Below, in pieces: positions 1 through 11,467 of a stretch of 62,000 bases of DNA (position 1 is its first letter; every line of letters starts with the position of its first letter). Made by a program: the position numbers and the translations under genes. The DNA comes from Bugula neritina (lineage: Eukaryota > Bryozoa > Gymnolaemata > Cheilostomatida > Bugulidae), in NCBI GenBank assembly GCA_964035545.1, contig OZ037766.1:1297501-1359500 (forward strand), in the 5' to 3' direction. The notes beneath the pieces are model-generated. The model searched no databases. It saw nothing but the letters and a program-made list of their open reading frames with translations, and was not told where the DNA came from.

Positions 1-334
1 TAGCTATTTTTCACAATTTAGCTGGTAATGAGCATAGCTTTTTGCCCAAAACTAGTAAAGCACCAATAAATATACCAAAACAATAAAGGTTCTTCTTAAT
101 TTTGCTTGGTTTTCCATGTTTTTTTTCCATATATTTAGCTTATTAGGAGTGCGGACCGTTACGAAAAAACCGTAACGGTCCGCAACCAAAAGTAGCTGAA
201 TAATTAGGAAAAAACATGGGAAATGAAGCAAAATTAAAAAGAACTTTAATTATTTAGGTGTATTTATTGGTGTTTTACTAGTTTTAGCCAAAAAAAACCA
301 TGTTCATTAGCAGTTGAATTGCAAAAAATAGCTA
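1..334. repeat. Long foldback (inverted-repeat) element, MITE-like
   Basis: The first about 150 bases are the imperfect reverse complement of the last about 150. The outer ends read TAGCTATTTTT and the mirror AAAAAATAGCTA. The centre (about 151-183) is a near-perfect hairpin, GCGGACCGTTACG / CGTAACGGTCCGC around a short A run. No coding potential is seen. The left end coincides with base 1, so the element may continue outside the window. It looks like a non-autonomous foldback or MITE copy; the family is unknown. Confidence 0.75.
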
Positions 335-1467
335 AAAACTGAAGATATCCAGTGTGTACTAAATTAAGTAAAATGATCCACTTGTAGTTTATTAGTTATA
401 CTCATACTTATAGTTTAAGGTATATTTCTATTTTAATCTTGTAGTAATAATTTATTAGTTTTAATATTAAATTTTAATTCTATAATTATAAGAATTACTA
501 TACTGATACTCACTCTGTGTAGATGGAATATTTGTCATTTAACTATCAGTATCACAAAATGACAATATGCAATTTAAATGCCTTTTTATAGTTTATAACA
601 CTGCCTTACAGTGAATATTCACTTTCAGTCATTAGCATATCCTTCATTTATTGTTACTTTAAGTTAAAACTGTAAAAGTGGGTTAAGAGTATTTATTCTC
701 GAGCCAATTCAAATTGTAGAAAATTGAATATTACATTATCAGTATCAATGTAAATATGTTTATAGTTATCATTATAATTATGATTAACTATGTGGTTTAA
801 GCAATTATTATAGGTAATTATGCATATAATGAATATTTACACAATTTTTATTTATGACACTTACTGTTTTTACATAATGATGGAATGTTTTTGTATCAAC
901 TAAAATTAATTAGTGTAACGAAATTTAACTATAGCCAAAGACCAAAGGAATGACTATTATAATGTTGTAGATGTAGCTTATAATTGTCCATAATTAATGG
1001 TATTAATACATCTGTTACTATCACCAATAACTAGTATTTAAAGTTAGCATTTACTACTAGTAGTTTAATACACTATTTGACAAAGTCAATTGTAATAATA
1101 TCTAAATATTATAAGTTATAGCATTTATTATAATAATTAAAAATAAATATATGTAAACATATTGTTATAATTTGAATCAATAATCATTTTTATTTTATTG
1201 TATGTTTGTTTTATGACAGTATCAACTCTAAATTTGAATGCCATAGCCATACTATAGCTGTGGTATCATCAGTCAATATTTATTGTTCAAGCTGCAGGCA
1301 TACTGATATGCATAATTCATAGTAGTGGTAAATAACCTAGGACTAACTTACAAAGTGATAATTTGATTATCCATTATATTGCATTATACATCAATTGTTA
1401 TAATATCAATAAATAAATAACACTTATTATATGTGCCAGTTTTCCTGTTGTAGCTTTTGTAATAAAA
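335..1467. other. AT-rich intergenic / upstream region
   Basis: Very AT-rich sequence between the foldback element and the first SDR gene. No ORF or RNA gene is recognised. It should contain the promoter and 5' UTR of the gene starting at 1468, but no clear TATA box or initiator can be singled out among the many A/T runs. Confidence 0.5.
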
Positions 1468-4400
1468 ATGGTGGATTTGGATTTTGTAATGGAGACCATC
1501 ACAACGTTTGTGGTAACTGTTTACTACATCATAGAGGGCATGGTCAAAGCAGTCTTGCCAACAAAGTATCTCCCTAAAAAGAACATTGCGAAAGAAAAAG
1601 TCCTGGTCACAGGGGCAGGTCTGCACTTTATAGAGTGTTATACAATCTGCTAGTGTTTCACCTTCAAGTTTTTTCAGCAACGTTGACATTGATCCTTAAA
1701 GTTGTTTAGTTTACTTAAAAGAAGTAAAATGGATTTCAAGTTTTATGTAAAGTTAGATTTCTGTTAGTCAGAACACAGCTTTATAGTATGAAACTAGTTT
1801 TTTTAGGGAATTTGTATTTTGTGATAAGAAAATTTCGATAATGGATATTGAGATGACGGATCACTGATGAAAAGAAAGGTCACTTGTATTTATATAAAGT
1901 ACTCTATAATAATTACTAGTATTCAAGGACTTGGAGAAGGTTTAGCTCTAACATTACAAAATTCAACAACTTTCACATACAGCCTTCTGTCACGTGTTTT
2001 CTCCCAGTGTTTGACCTATTTATTTGCAGGAAGTGGGATAGGCCGAGCTCTTGCTATTCACTTAGCTAAATTAGACTGTGAGCTTATACTCTGGGACATA
2101 AATGAGAAGGGCAATGAGGAAACTGCAGAAGATATCAAGAAATTTGATGGAGTGGTTCACACATACACTGTAGATTTGAGCAGAAAAGATGAAATCTACA
2201 GCACAGCTGATAAGGTGAGATCTACATTACAGTACAGTACGTAAGGGGATATCTGCATCAGACAGCTGATAAGGTGAGATCTGCATTGTGAAACTCATGA
2301 CGCGGTAATGTGATGGGATTTAAAGTAGTGTAGCTGTGAAGGTAAACTGTGCTGTAAACTTGCACAAGTAAAATCTGTAAAATAGTCCTGAAGGTTGAAT
2401 CAGCAGGATAAGTGTGGAGTGGCGATGTGTAACAGCTGATGTGCTTATTCACTGTAACTTCTTTTCCTTGTTCCTACAGTTGTGTGGATATTCACCAGGT
2501 CAAACGTGAGGTTGGAGATGTGAATATTCTAGTTAACAATGCCGGTATCGTGACTGGGAAAAGGTTCTTACAGTGTCCAGATGGACTGATAGAGAAAAGC
2601 ATGTCCGTCAATGTCATGGCGCATTTCTGGGTATGTATATAGTATATTATATAGTAAATTTCTGGGTATATGTATTATATTATAGAGTGGATTTCTGAGT
2701 ATTAATAATAGGTTACATAGTTTGTATTTAGGTCTATGAAGTGTCTTTCTAGGTATATAATAAATGCATATGTATATTAGTGTACATATATATAACTAGT
2801 AGACCAAAATCACCCATATAATCCAAGTGTTTAGTTAATGTCGTGTACATAAATCTATTCTCAGACTATACAGACTATACATGATAAAGTATATCAGTTC
2901 AGCACAGCAAACTCTTTACCTCAGCAGAAGTTGAACATTCACCTCTGATCAAGTATAAAGTTCCTTCTAGTGACTTGAAGCTTTCTCCATTGTTTTTGTC
3001 TTTTACCACGTCATAATTTTAATCTCTTCATTTTTCTAGACTACTAAAGCTTTTCTACCTTCAATGCTAGAGAAGAATCATGGACATGTCGTGAGCATCG
3101 CAAGTTCAGCTGGACTAGTTGGAGTTAATGGACTCGCTGATTACTGTGCTAGCAAGTTTGGAGCTGTCGGTGAGTGTTCTGTTCCCCTGTTCCACCCCTT
3201 ACACTGTCCCCCTGTTCCACCCCTTACACTGTCCCCCTGTTCCACCCCCTTTATATCATGTGATGCCCCTGCAGTTGGTGTTATGGTGGACTGTGGACTG
3301 GTTACGTAATATTGACACACCACACTGATAGTGAAGGTTATACAATGTGCCACTCTGATAAAACCCAGACTGTCTGAGCACCGTGTCCACACTAAGCCTG
3401 ATAACCTTTCATATGGCGGGGGGGGAGAGGAAGAGCTCCTTGACTGTCACATCCTCACGTAGAAATGGGGGTGGATGCTTAGTCTTGACTTTACATTCAA
3501 ATGTAAAGATGCTAAAAGTGTTCTTCTAATAACTGGAATTTAATTATGGTGACATTTCAGTACTTTAGTAAACTGCAAACTGGTATATTGATGTCTAATG
3601 CAACATAGAGACGTGTTAGCTTTCCACTAATATGGGGTGCAGATCTGTAATACAGTTCTGTAGTATAAAATAATACCTATTCACAGTTCTGTAATATATA
3701 ACTGTGTAATGCAACAGGTAGATGTTTGAAGCAGTAAATGTGGTCTCAAAGCTCTTTGGTTTGCAGGGTTCATGGAAGCTCTGATGCTCGAGACGAAAGG
3801 GAAACACAAAGCCGTAGACTTTACCGTGGTGTGTCCATACTTTATCAACACGGGGCTGTTTGATGGCGTAGTCACCAGGTACGACATGCTATTAGAACAC
3901 AGGCTATGCAGCTTCAATGAGTCTCATAAAGTAAAGTGTTTGTAGTGTTGCAATAGTTCTTAATAATCATTCTTTTTATAATTTATTAGATTTCTGTAGC
4001 ATTCTAATTGTTTTTCAGTAGCAACTCATGGTCATCTTATGGCTCTTCAGTAGCAATAGCATATTATAATAGTAGTCTTACCACGTTTTCAACAGTTTAT
4101 ATGCCTGTTTATTCATCAGCCCTAATGACTTTCAAATCTGTATAATAAAATGAGTGGACCACCTCAGTATTTCAAATAAAACAACGACTTGTATTTATTG
4201 GTTTCACACAATGTCTGATAAACTCACAACTCTTTGCCCTGATGATGTCATATGTGTGACTCACTGATCATCACGCTCTAGAGAGTTGAGTCACAGCACC
4301 TTTAAATGAACTGTATTATACTTATTCCCTAGATTTCCTTCCATCTTGCCCATCTTGGAGACTGGTTACGTTGTGGAGAAAATTGTAGACGCCATATTGA

Positions 4401-5039
4401 CCAATCAGGAGGCTCTTTATATCCCAAGGGTCATCTACATACTAATGGCTATTAAAGGGTAAAATATAAAACCCCCTGTTTGAGCATATCTGACTCTTTA
4501 AGCTGATCTACAAACAAACATGTCTGCATTTCTATGCACATTAGGAAGGTCAAAGACCTTTATGAAAAGGTCAAATGTCCTGCTATAAACTTATGACTAG
4601 TGTATACAAATAGCTAGACTTATATAAACTGTAATATTTTATCATTTAAGAATAATGCAAGTCTTATACTCAGCAGTTTTACTATTAGTGTTTAAAGTAA
4701 CTTATTGAAGGTAATATAAAGGGAAATCTTAAGAATGTTTTGAAGATTGTTGAGTTCAGAGTACATTTCAAGGTTGAATAGTTAAACACACTTTAGATTT
4801 TATCAAATTTATTTGACCTTGAAAACAGTTATTATCTTTCTTCTGCTGATTATGCAATCATGAGGTATGATTGGTCTATTATGTATTTAGGCTCCACCCT
4901 CTATGTTACATAGTGATGTGATTGGTGTGTTTTGTGTTTTAGGCTCCTCCCTGTGAAGGCTGGGCTGTTATTGCAGAGATTTTTTGGTACAACTACAGCT
5001 ATGGATGAATTTAAAGGAAGGCCCGTGAAACTAGACTAA
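1468..5039 (+). CDS. SDR16C5-like: SDR16C-type short-chain dehydrogenase (retinol/17-beta-steroid dehydrogenase-like), copy A
   Basis: Seven exons: 1468-1618, 2030-2214, 2499-2630, 3040-3169, 3767-3878, 4333-4458, 4943-5039. They join in frame to 933 nt (310 aa), the usual family length. Residues about 10-31 form a hydrophobic N-terminal membrane anchor. TGAGSGIG (48-55) is the NAD(P) Rossmann loop, NNAG is at 125-128, and the catalytic set is S178, Y191 and K195 in [20 protein letters not shown] follows in exon 5. The [11 protein letters not shown] stretch and the PSILPILET start of exon 6 closely resemble vertebrate SDR16C5 (epidermal retinol dehydrogenase 2), an ER or lipid-droplet enzyme oxidising retinol-like alcohols. 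HSD17B11/13-type steroid substrates are the alternative. An AATAAA lies at 5109. A tandem paralogue follows at 6399. Confidence 0.9.
3181..3256. repeat. Short C-rich tandem repeat in intron 4 of SDR copy A
   Basis: About three copies of a 25-bp unit containing GTTCCACCCCTTACACTGTC, directly after the exon 4 splice donor. It is open in several frames but shows no protein similarity. It is absent from the matching intron of the tandem copy. Confidence 0.8.
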
Positions 5040-6398
5040 AAGTTTTATGCTGTATTACAGTCTTTATGATTTTTAATATTCTATGTAGCTGTGTGAATTA
5101 ATGCTCAAAATAAATCACTTCTCTTATATCTAGTCTTTTGATTTAGTAACTGATTTGTCTGTTTGTCTCTTGTTGCTGATTGGCTGAATATTAAAGAGTC
5201 ATTTTTGATGACTCACCTCAACCACCTCTTCTAAGTACTCTATGCTAGTTGTTTATAGCAAACTTATCTATTTTATTCTACTTCTGGTGTGTGAAATTTT
5301 TGTTTTACAAAATATATGTGAATTTTCATTGAAATAAATTATTTTCCCCACCTTAGACCGTGTAGTTTAATTAGTCTAAACTTGAGAACTTCAACTCAGC
5401 TTCTGTCTACCATGATTTCGGCTGTGGATCTAAAAGATTATAACACCTGCAATTTACCACAAGTCTACAAGCCAGTTGTAAATGAGGTAGAAAGGGTCAA
5501 ACTTGGTCAGCTGAATTAATGGCAGGTTTTAGGGGCGAAATAGTGGTAAAGCACCACCCTACTTCATCTATTTCCCCAATTCTTCTGCTCCATCCAATAT
5601 GCAAGGTCGGTTAGTTATGGTGGGAAAGGAGCATGTTTACTAAGGCAGCATAGCAGTTAGCGCAGAGAAATTTTGTGTTTAAGGTTCTTATTGGTTCTTA
5701 TTTTCCTAAGCAATAGCCGCTGCTATTCTTGAGTCAGCATAGCTGCTTAAGAGGTTAAACAGTTACCCTGGGTTGATTCAGTGGGCCATAGGTCTTTCCT
5801 GTTCAGATGGATGTAGGAAGCAAAGTACAGGTTCACACACTGCAGGTAATCTAAACAGCCAACACTAATAGGAACTGCGTGCAGTATACATTCAGAAAGC
5901 AACCTCAACGCTTCTCTAAAACCTAAAGCTATTTTCAACTTATGTTGGGGTGGAATGCTTAAGGACTCTTTAGTCAACTTGCAGAGTAGTTTCTAATATG
6001 GCTGAGTGCCAATTTTACGAATCAAGTGATATACATAAATATTAATTCTTCATCACATTTAGTATTAGTCTACTAGCTTGCTACAAACTTCGTATTTAAT
6101 TGATCCTGTTTTGAAATTTAAGTTAAGCTCAGCAATTTTAGAACTCTGTTTAGTAAATTATGTTTGCTTTAGTTAGAACAAGTTTGTAAGTATTATACTA
6201 ATGCTTGGTTTTGAGCTTATCCCATAACAACCATTGAGAAACTATATAATTATGTTATAACATTACCTTTAACAGGACGCTTGACGTCATATGAAGCTTG
6301 TCAACATAAAGCAAGCCACTCCATTGTATCAGTTGAACACACTGCACTTCACATCAGCTGAACGCATGCACTTATCTTAGTAGCTTACAGAATTCACA
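5040..6398. other. Intergenic region between the two SDR copies
   Basis: Contains the 3' UTR of copy A (AATAAA at about 5109 and again near 5334), then the promoter of copy B. A less AT-rich segment at about 5390-5990 has a minus-strand open frame at 5747-5977 with no recognisable domain; I regard it as chance or an unrecognised old repeat. The last 100 bases before 6399 are presumably 5' UTR. Confidence 0.5.
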
Positions 6399-9300
6399 AT
6401 GGTAGACTTTGCGTTTGTACAAGAGACAGTACAAACAATACTCCTAACTCTATATTATATATTAGTAGGCATAATAAAAGCTATTTTACCTGCTAAACTT
6501 CTGCCTAAAAAGAGTGTTACCAAGGAGAAAGTGCTCATTACAGGGGCTGGTATGTATCTGAGTTTGTCTTTATTGGCATCATTGAGTTGTTAGAGGGGGG
6601 TTCAAGGGGATGTGAAGGAGTGTAGTGTCGCGTTGCATAATCTATTCTTTGCAATGAAGTCGAGCTTTTTTGCAAAAAAAAACTTCTAAGCTACTTTTTA
6701 TTAACAGTATAGAAGGTTTATCTCAATATTAATATTATGTTTAGTATTTAGTTTTGGAAAGCAACAGGTGTTTTCAAGTGTTAGAACTATAAATGAGGCA
6801 CCACAGTTATTCATTGATTTTAGGTGAATATGTCACAGGTATTAATAGCATAAATGGAAAAGTAAGTAAACATGGCACACTGTTGAATTTGCCCAAACCC
6901 AAAACTCCAATATATTGAAAATCATGTGCCATCTTACCCATGCCATTTTTATCTGTGCCAGTTTTATTATTATGACTTAAGCCTTCAAATATAGCTATAA
7001 CTCCAGTTCTGGTATGGTCATGCTAAGTTGACATGAGATATTTTATAATATTTAAAACCACAATAATGTCTTGCTCCACAGTTGTTAGTTAAAAATCAAG
7101 CAAAGCAGAGTTTAGTGTTAATATGTAGTAGTTTAGTGTTAATATGTTATAGTTTAGTGTTAATATGTATTAGTTTAGTGTTAATATGTAGTAGTTTAGC
7201 GTTAATATGTCATAGTTTAGTGTTAATATGTAATAGTTTAGTGCTAATATGTCATAGTTTAGTGTTAATATGTAATAGTTTAGTGTTAATATGTCATAGT
7301 TTAGTGTTGACATTTAGTAGTTTAGAATTGATATTCAGTATAATATAATAATTATATAGCCATACAACAACTGCTAACCTTTGAACTCTTGTACTGATAG
7401 AATGTATTGAAACATAGTAAATGAGTTGTACAGATGTTTATCATAAGCTTTGCTTCTGAACTTGAGAAAAACTCCACAGGGTCAAGTTTCATATATTTTG
7501 GCTATAATAAAAGCTGAAAAACTAACACAGCATATAACTGTTGGCAGCGTATTATATAGAATAAACTGAATACAGGTAAAAATTTGCACGAATATCTCTG
7601 AGCATTATCACTATTGCATAACCGATCACTGCTTGACCTAAAGTTTCGAATTTGTAGTCAATTTGATGTATGGAAATAGTACATGCAGCAAAATGGTGCA
7701 TTTCTGTTTGGATAATTTGCTAGTACTACTTATTGACCTTGTATTTGACCTTGAATTTGACGTCTAGCTGCTATCAGTTCACCAAAAGCTTGCCAACATG
7801 TACCCAGCTATTATGTAAAATATAACCAGCCATTGTTTAATTAACTGGTCAATGTTCAAGTAACCAGCCAATGTGTAATTTGCCATAAGTTTCTACACAA
7901 CTTCTGACAAATACAAAGAGAAAGCATTGCATGCAGCACTAACCACTAACCTTGAAAAATGTTTCAATTTCTATTAACAAAAGAATAGAGAAAATCCCTA
8001 ATTCAAGAGTAATCTAAGGTTACATAAATAAGAATATTGTTGTAGTTAGTAGTAAATCATTAATGTCTGTGTACTCAGTAAGGGTGGGTGCAGTTCCCTG
8101 TTGTACTAACCTGCGTCCTTACTTATATTTCAGGAAGTGGGATAGGCCGAGCTCTTGCTATTCACTTAGCTAAATTAGACTGTGAACTTATACTCTGGGA
8201 TATAAATGAGAAGGGCAATGAGGAAACTGCAGGAGAAATAAAGAAATTTGATGGAGTTGTTCACACGTACACTGTAGATTTGAGCAGAAAAGATGAAATC
8301 TACAGCACAGCTGATAAGGTGAGGTCTACATTACAGTACAGTACGTAAGAGGATATCTGCATCAGACAGATGATAAGGGGACATCTGCATTAAAAGGTCA
8401 ATAAAGAGGTTAATATTAAATTTTCTGCTGGTCATCCCATTTGTAGCTAGTCTCAGTTTGAACATCAACTATCAACATAATATTCACCAACAAAAGTAAA
8501 TGCAGCTGTGTTGACATATTGTGTAAACAACTGTGTTACCAGGCAACAGGATTCATGTTGCTAAGCAGCATGCATTGCATATTAGTATAGAACTTTGATG
8601 TTGCAATTTTAAGAGTTTTAATGTTGTCTTAATGATAAGATTACAATTCTAAACTAAATTATTATATTCTCTATTGCAACACCTAATTCCAGCAGCTGTA
8701 GAATTGTACTTGAGAGATCATTTAGTTCTATGTAGGGTTTGCATCTGTGAGGTCTAAACACTTGATCTGATTAATTGACATGTATACACTGTTGAAGACT
8801 TTTCTTGTTGCCTTTAACTCCATCTGTTTATATTTATTATTTGTTGCAAATTGATGTCTTATACTATATAAGTTACATTTCAATTACAGATTTGAATGTT
8901 GTTTCAGGTCAAACGTGAAGTTGGGGATATCAGTATACTAGTTAACAATGCCGGTGTTGTGACTGGGAAAAGGTATTTGCAGTCTCCGGATGGGCTGATA
9001 GAGAAAAGTATGTCCGTCAATGTCATGGCACATTTCTGGGTATGTACAGTATGCACGGCATATTTTGGGCATATACAGTAAACATAGCATGTTTTTTGTT
9101 TGTGTATATTATTGCATATAGTTCTGTGAATTCATAATTTTGATGGCAACTGGTAATTTTACTTTGTTATAGACTACTAAAGCTTTTCTACCTTCAATGC
9201 TAGAGAAGAATCATGGACATGTTGTGAGCATCGCAAGTTCGGCTGGACTAGTTGGAGTTAATGGACTCGCTGATTACTGTGCTAGCAAGTTCGCAGCTGT

Positions 9301-10380
9301 TGGTAAATGTCTTGCATTCATTGCGTACACATTGCAAACATTATAACTGACAATCATTGCAGTCTAGGATTATGTTTTAGGAACTACAGTTATTTTTCTT
9401 CACTCAATTTCTACTGCAACATTTTCGTTGGGATTAAACCAAATTTTGTTCTAATCATCTCTCAGAATGTCACACCCACCAGTTCTACTAGTTTGATTAT
9501 ATTCTCAGTAAAAGTATCTGAGCTACATCAAGCTCTGGTTTTTTCTTTCCCAGCTGCCATTAAGTGTAAGAAGTGCCTTCGAAATGTTTGCAGGGTTTAT
9601 GGAGTCCCTAAGTGTGGAAATTGCTACCGCAGGTAAAGAAGGTGTGCACACTACAGTTGTCTGTCCATACGCAATAAATACTGGCATGTTTGATGGCTTC
9701 AAAAATTGCAGGTAAAAAGTAAATTGATTTTCTATAATATATAATATAATTTAAACTTGATAACTTAATTTGCTCAAATGAGAATGAAATGTTTTAGAGA
9801 CATTAAGGGCAGAAACTATAAGAGTTGAATTCTGTTTGTTCACTAGATTTCCTTCCATTCTGCCGATATTAGAGACAGAATATGTTGTGGAGAAAATTGT
9901 AGACGCCATTTTAACCAATCAGGAGGCTCTCTACCTTCCTCGGTCGGTGTATTTGCTTACAGCGATGAAAGGGTAAGCTTTCTACAGCCTCAAACTGTAG
10001 GCAAAACACTTGGTACTTGAGAAGTTACAGCTGATCTGTGTAGAATTAGTAGACAATTTATAGGTTCGTCTGGCGAATTAGTGTAAAATATGATTATTTC
10101 ATTTTTACTTCTTTGAATATACAAACAGACAGATTCACAAGACATTAGTTTTCATGATGACTCATCTATAAACACCTCATCGAGACAAACTCATCATCAT
10201 AATATCATGTTATAAAAATTCATTTGAATATCGAATATTCTCCGACATTCCAACCATGCTGTTATCTTGGTATTTACTTTCAGACTTATGCCCGTCAAAG
10301 CTGGTCTACTACTACACAAGTTCTTCGGCACAACCAGCGTAATGGACGAGTTTAGAGGGAGACCAACAAAGACAGACTAG
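6399..10380 (+). CDS. SDR16C5-like: SDR16C-type short-chain dehydrogenase, tandem copy B
   Basis: Seven exons: 6399-6549, 8134-8318, 8908-9039, 9173-9302, 9594-9711, 9847-9972, 10284-10380. They join to 939 nt (312 aa). Exon phases are the same as copy A, and all lengths match except exon 5, which is two codons longer. It keeps the N-terminal membrane segment, TGAGSGIG, NNAG, the Y/K pair in YCASK, and VCPYAINTG. The ATG at 6399 is chosen because exon 1 aligns residue for residue with copy A (MVDxxFVxET). Exons 1 and 5-7 differ clearly from copy A, while exons 2-4 are nearly identical at the nucleotide level, so substrate specificity may differ. Both copies appear intact, so this is a recent functional tandem pair rather than a pseudogene. 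Confidence 0.9.
7109..7328. repeat. 18-bp minisatellite in intron 1 of SDR copy B
   Basis: About 12 copies of an 18-bp unit (TAGTTTAGTGTTAATATG, with variation at the unit junction). Because 18 is a multiple of 3, the array stays open as a Leu/Val/Ile/Cys-rich chance reading frame; it is intronic and not a gene. Confidence 0.95.
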
Positions 10381-11467
10381 GCTACCAGTGCTACCTCTAG
10401 AATTCAAGGTTAATATTAGGGGCAGGTCACACTCCCTATACGTTCACCAAACTAGTATAGTAATAATTTCAAACCACTGGTTTGTTGCATGACAAAATGC
10501 TCAAATGTATTGTTTATTAATTTATCATACTTTATTTTCTTGAATATAATCTTCTTATAAAAATAGATTTATAATAATTATGAAAAAACAAATAATAGAG
10601 ATTCAATTAAATGATTCGAAAAATATTGGAAGATTCGGGTTTGGAGATTCTTTGAGATTAGCACCTTTGGTTTAGTAGCCTGTAAGAACAATGGTTATTG
10701 CATACTCGGTATACCACTATAAAGAAGACAACTCCACACAGTGCATAATTACTGCTCTATTATTAAATAAATAATTAGTTAATAATACATACTACTATCT
10801 ACAACAATAGAAATATATTCAAAATATTATATCAATTAAAAATTGCATATTTACTAATTCATTGAATTTAAAATGCTAAAAATTCAAGTAGCTATGCTGA
10901 ATCTATTTTTCAGCATGTAAAAGATTAATTTTACAACATGCAAATTACATCATTATGGTAATAAAACAATAGCTGCTATTAAAATATTTTTAGCAATAAA
11001 ACAACATACTACATACAATAAGTGGTTAGTACTCACAATAAGACATGACTGAAAACGATGTTCTTTATCGAACTTTTTCTACAAATCAAAATCACGTTTT
11101 ATTCAAATAATTGCTCTGAGCATTAAAAACTAAAATATAATTTTATTAGACAGGTGTGAGGGTTTTAAAACTTTGACTCTGGGACATAGCAGGCTTTCCA
11201 GTCAGTCATGTAAATTTCTGTCTAATTTTAAATGAACAGATTTTAGAAATAGTCAGGTGGCAACAAAATCCAAATACATAAATTTGCATCTATTATTATA
11301 AACTACAAGACTGTTTATAAAAGAGTAAAATATCAAGATATATCAGTCACTAACAATTATAGTATCACGCTGAGTCAAAGTGACTCACAGTCACTCACAG
11401 TTAAAGTATCACACTGAGTCACAGTCACTAACAATCATAGTATCACACTGAGTCAAACTAACTTAGT
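10381..11467. other. Convergent intergenic region
   Basis: Lies between the 3' ends of SDR copy B (plus) and the SLC37A4-like gene (minus). AT-rich with several polyadenylation-like hexamers on both strands. At 11360-11457 there are about three degenerate repeats of a unit containing AGTATCACACTGAGTCA, just beyond the stop of the minus-strand gene and so probably in its 3' UTR. No gene seen. Confidence 0.5.

Noticed and set aside
5747-5977. Minus-strand open frame of 76 codons between the SDR genes
   Set aside because: No recognisable domain, no splice context and no partner exons; treated as chance.
9307-9636. Plus-strand open frame of 109 codons
   Set aside because: It spans intron 4 and reads part of exon 5 of SDR copy B in the wrong frame; the splice sites on both sides are well supported.
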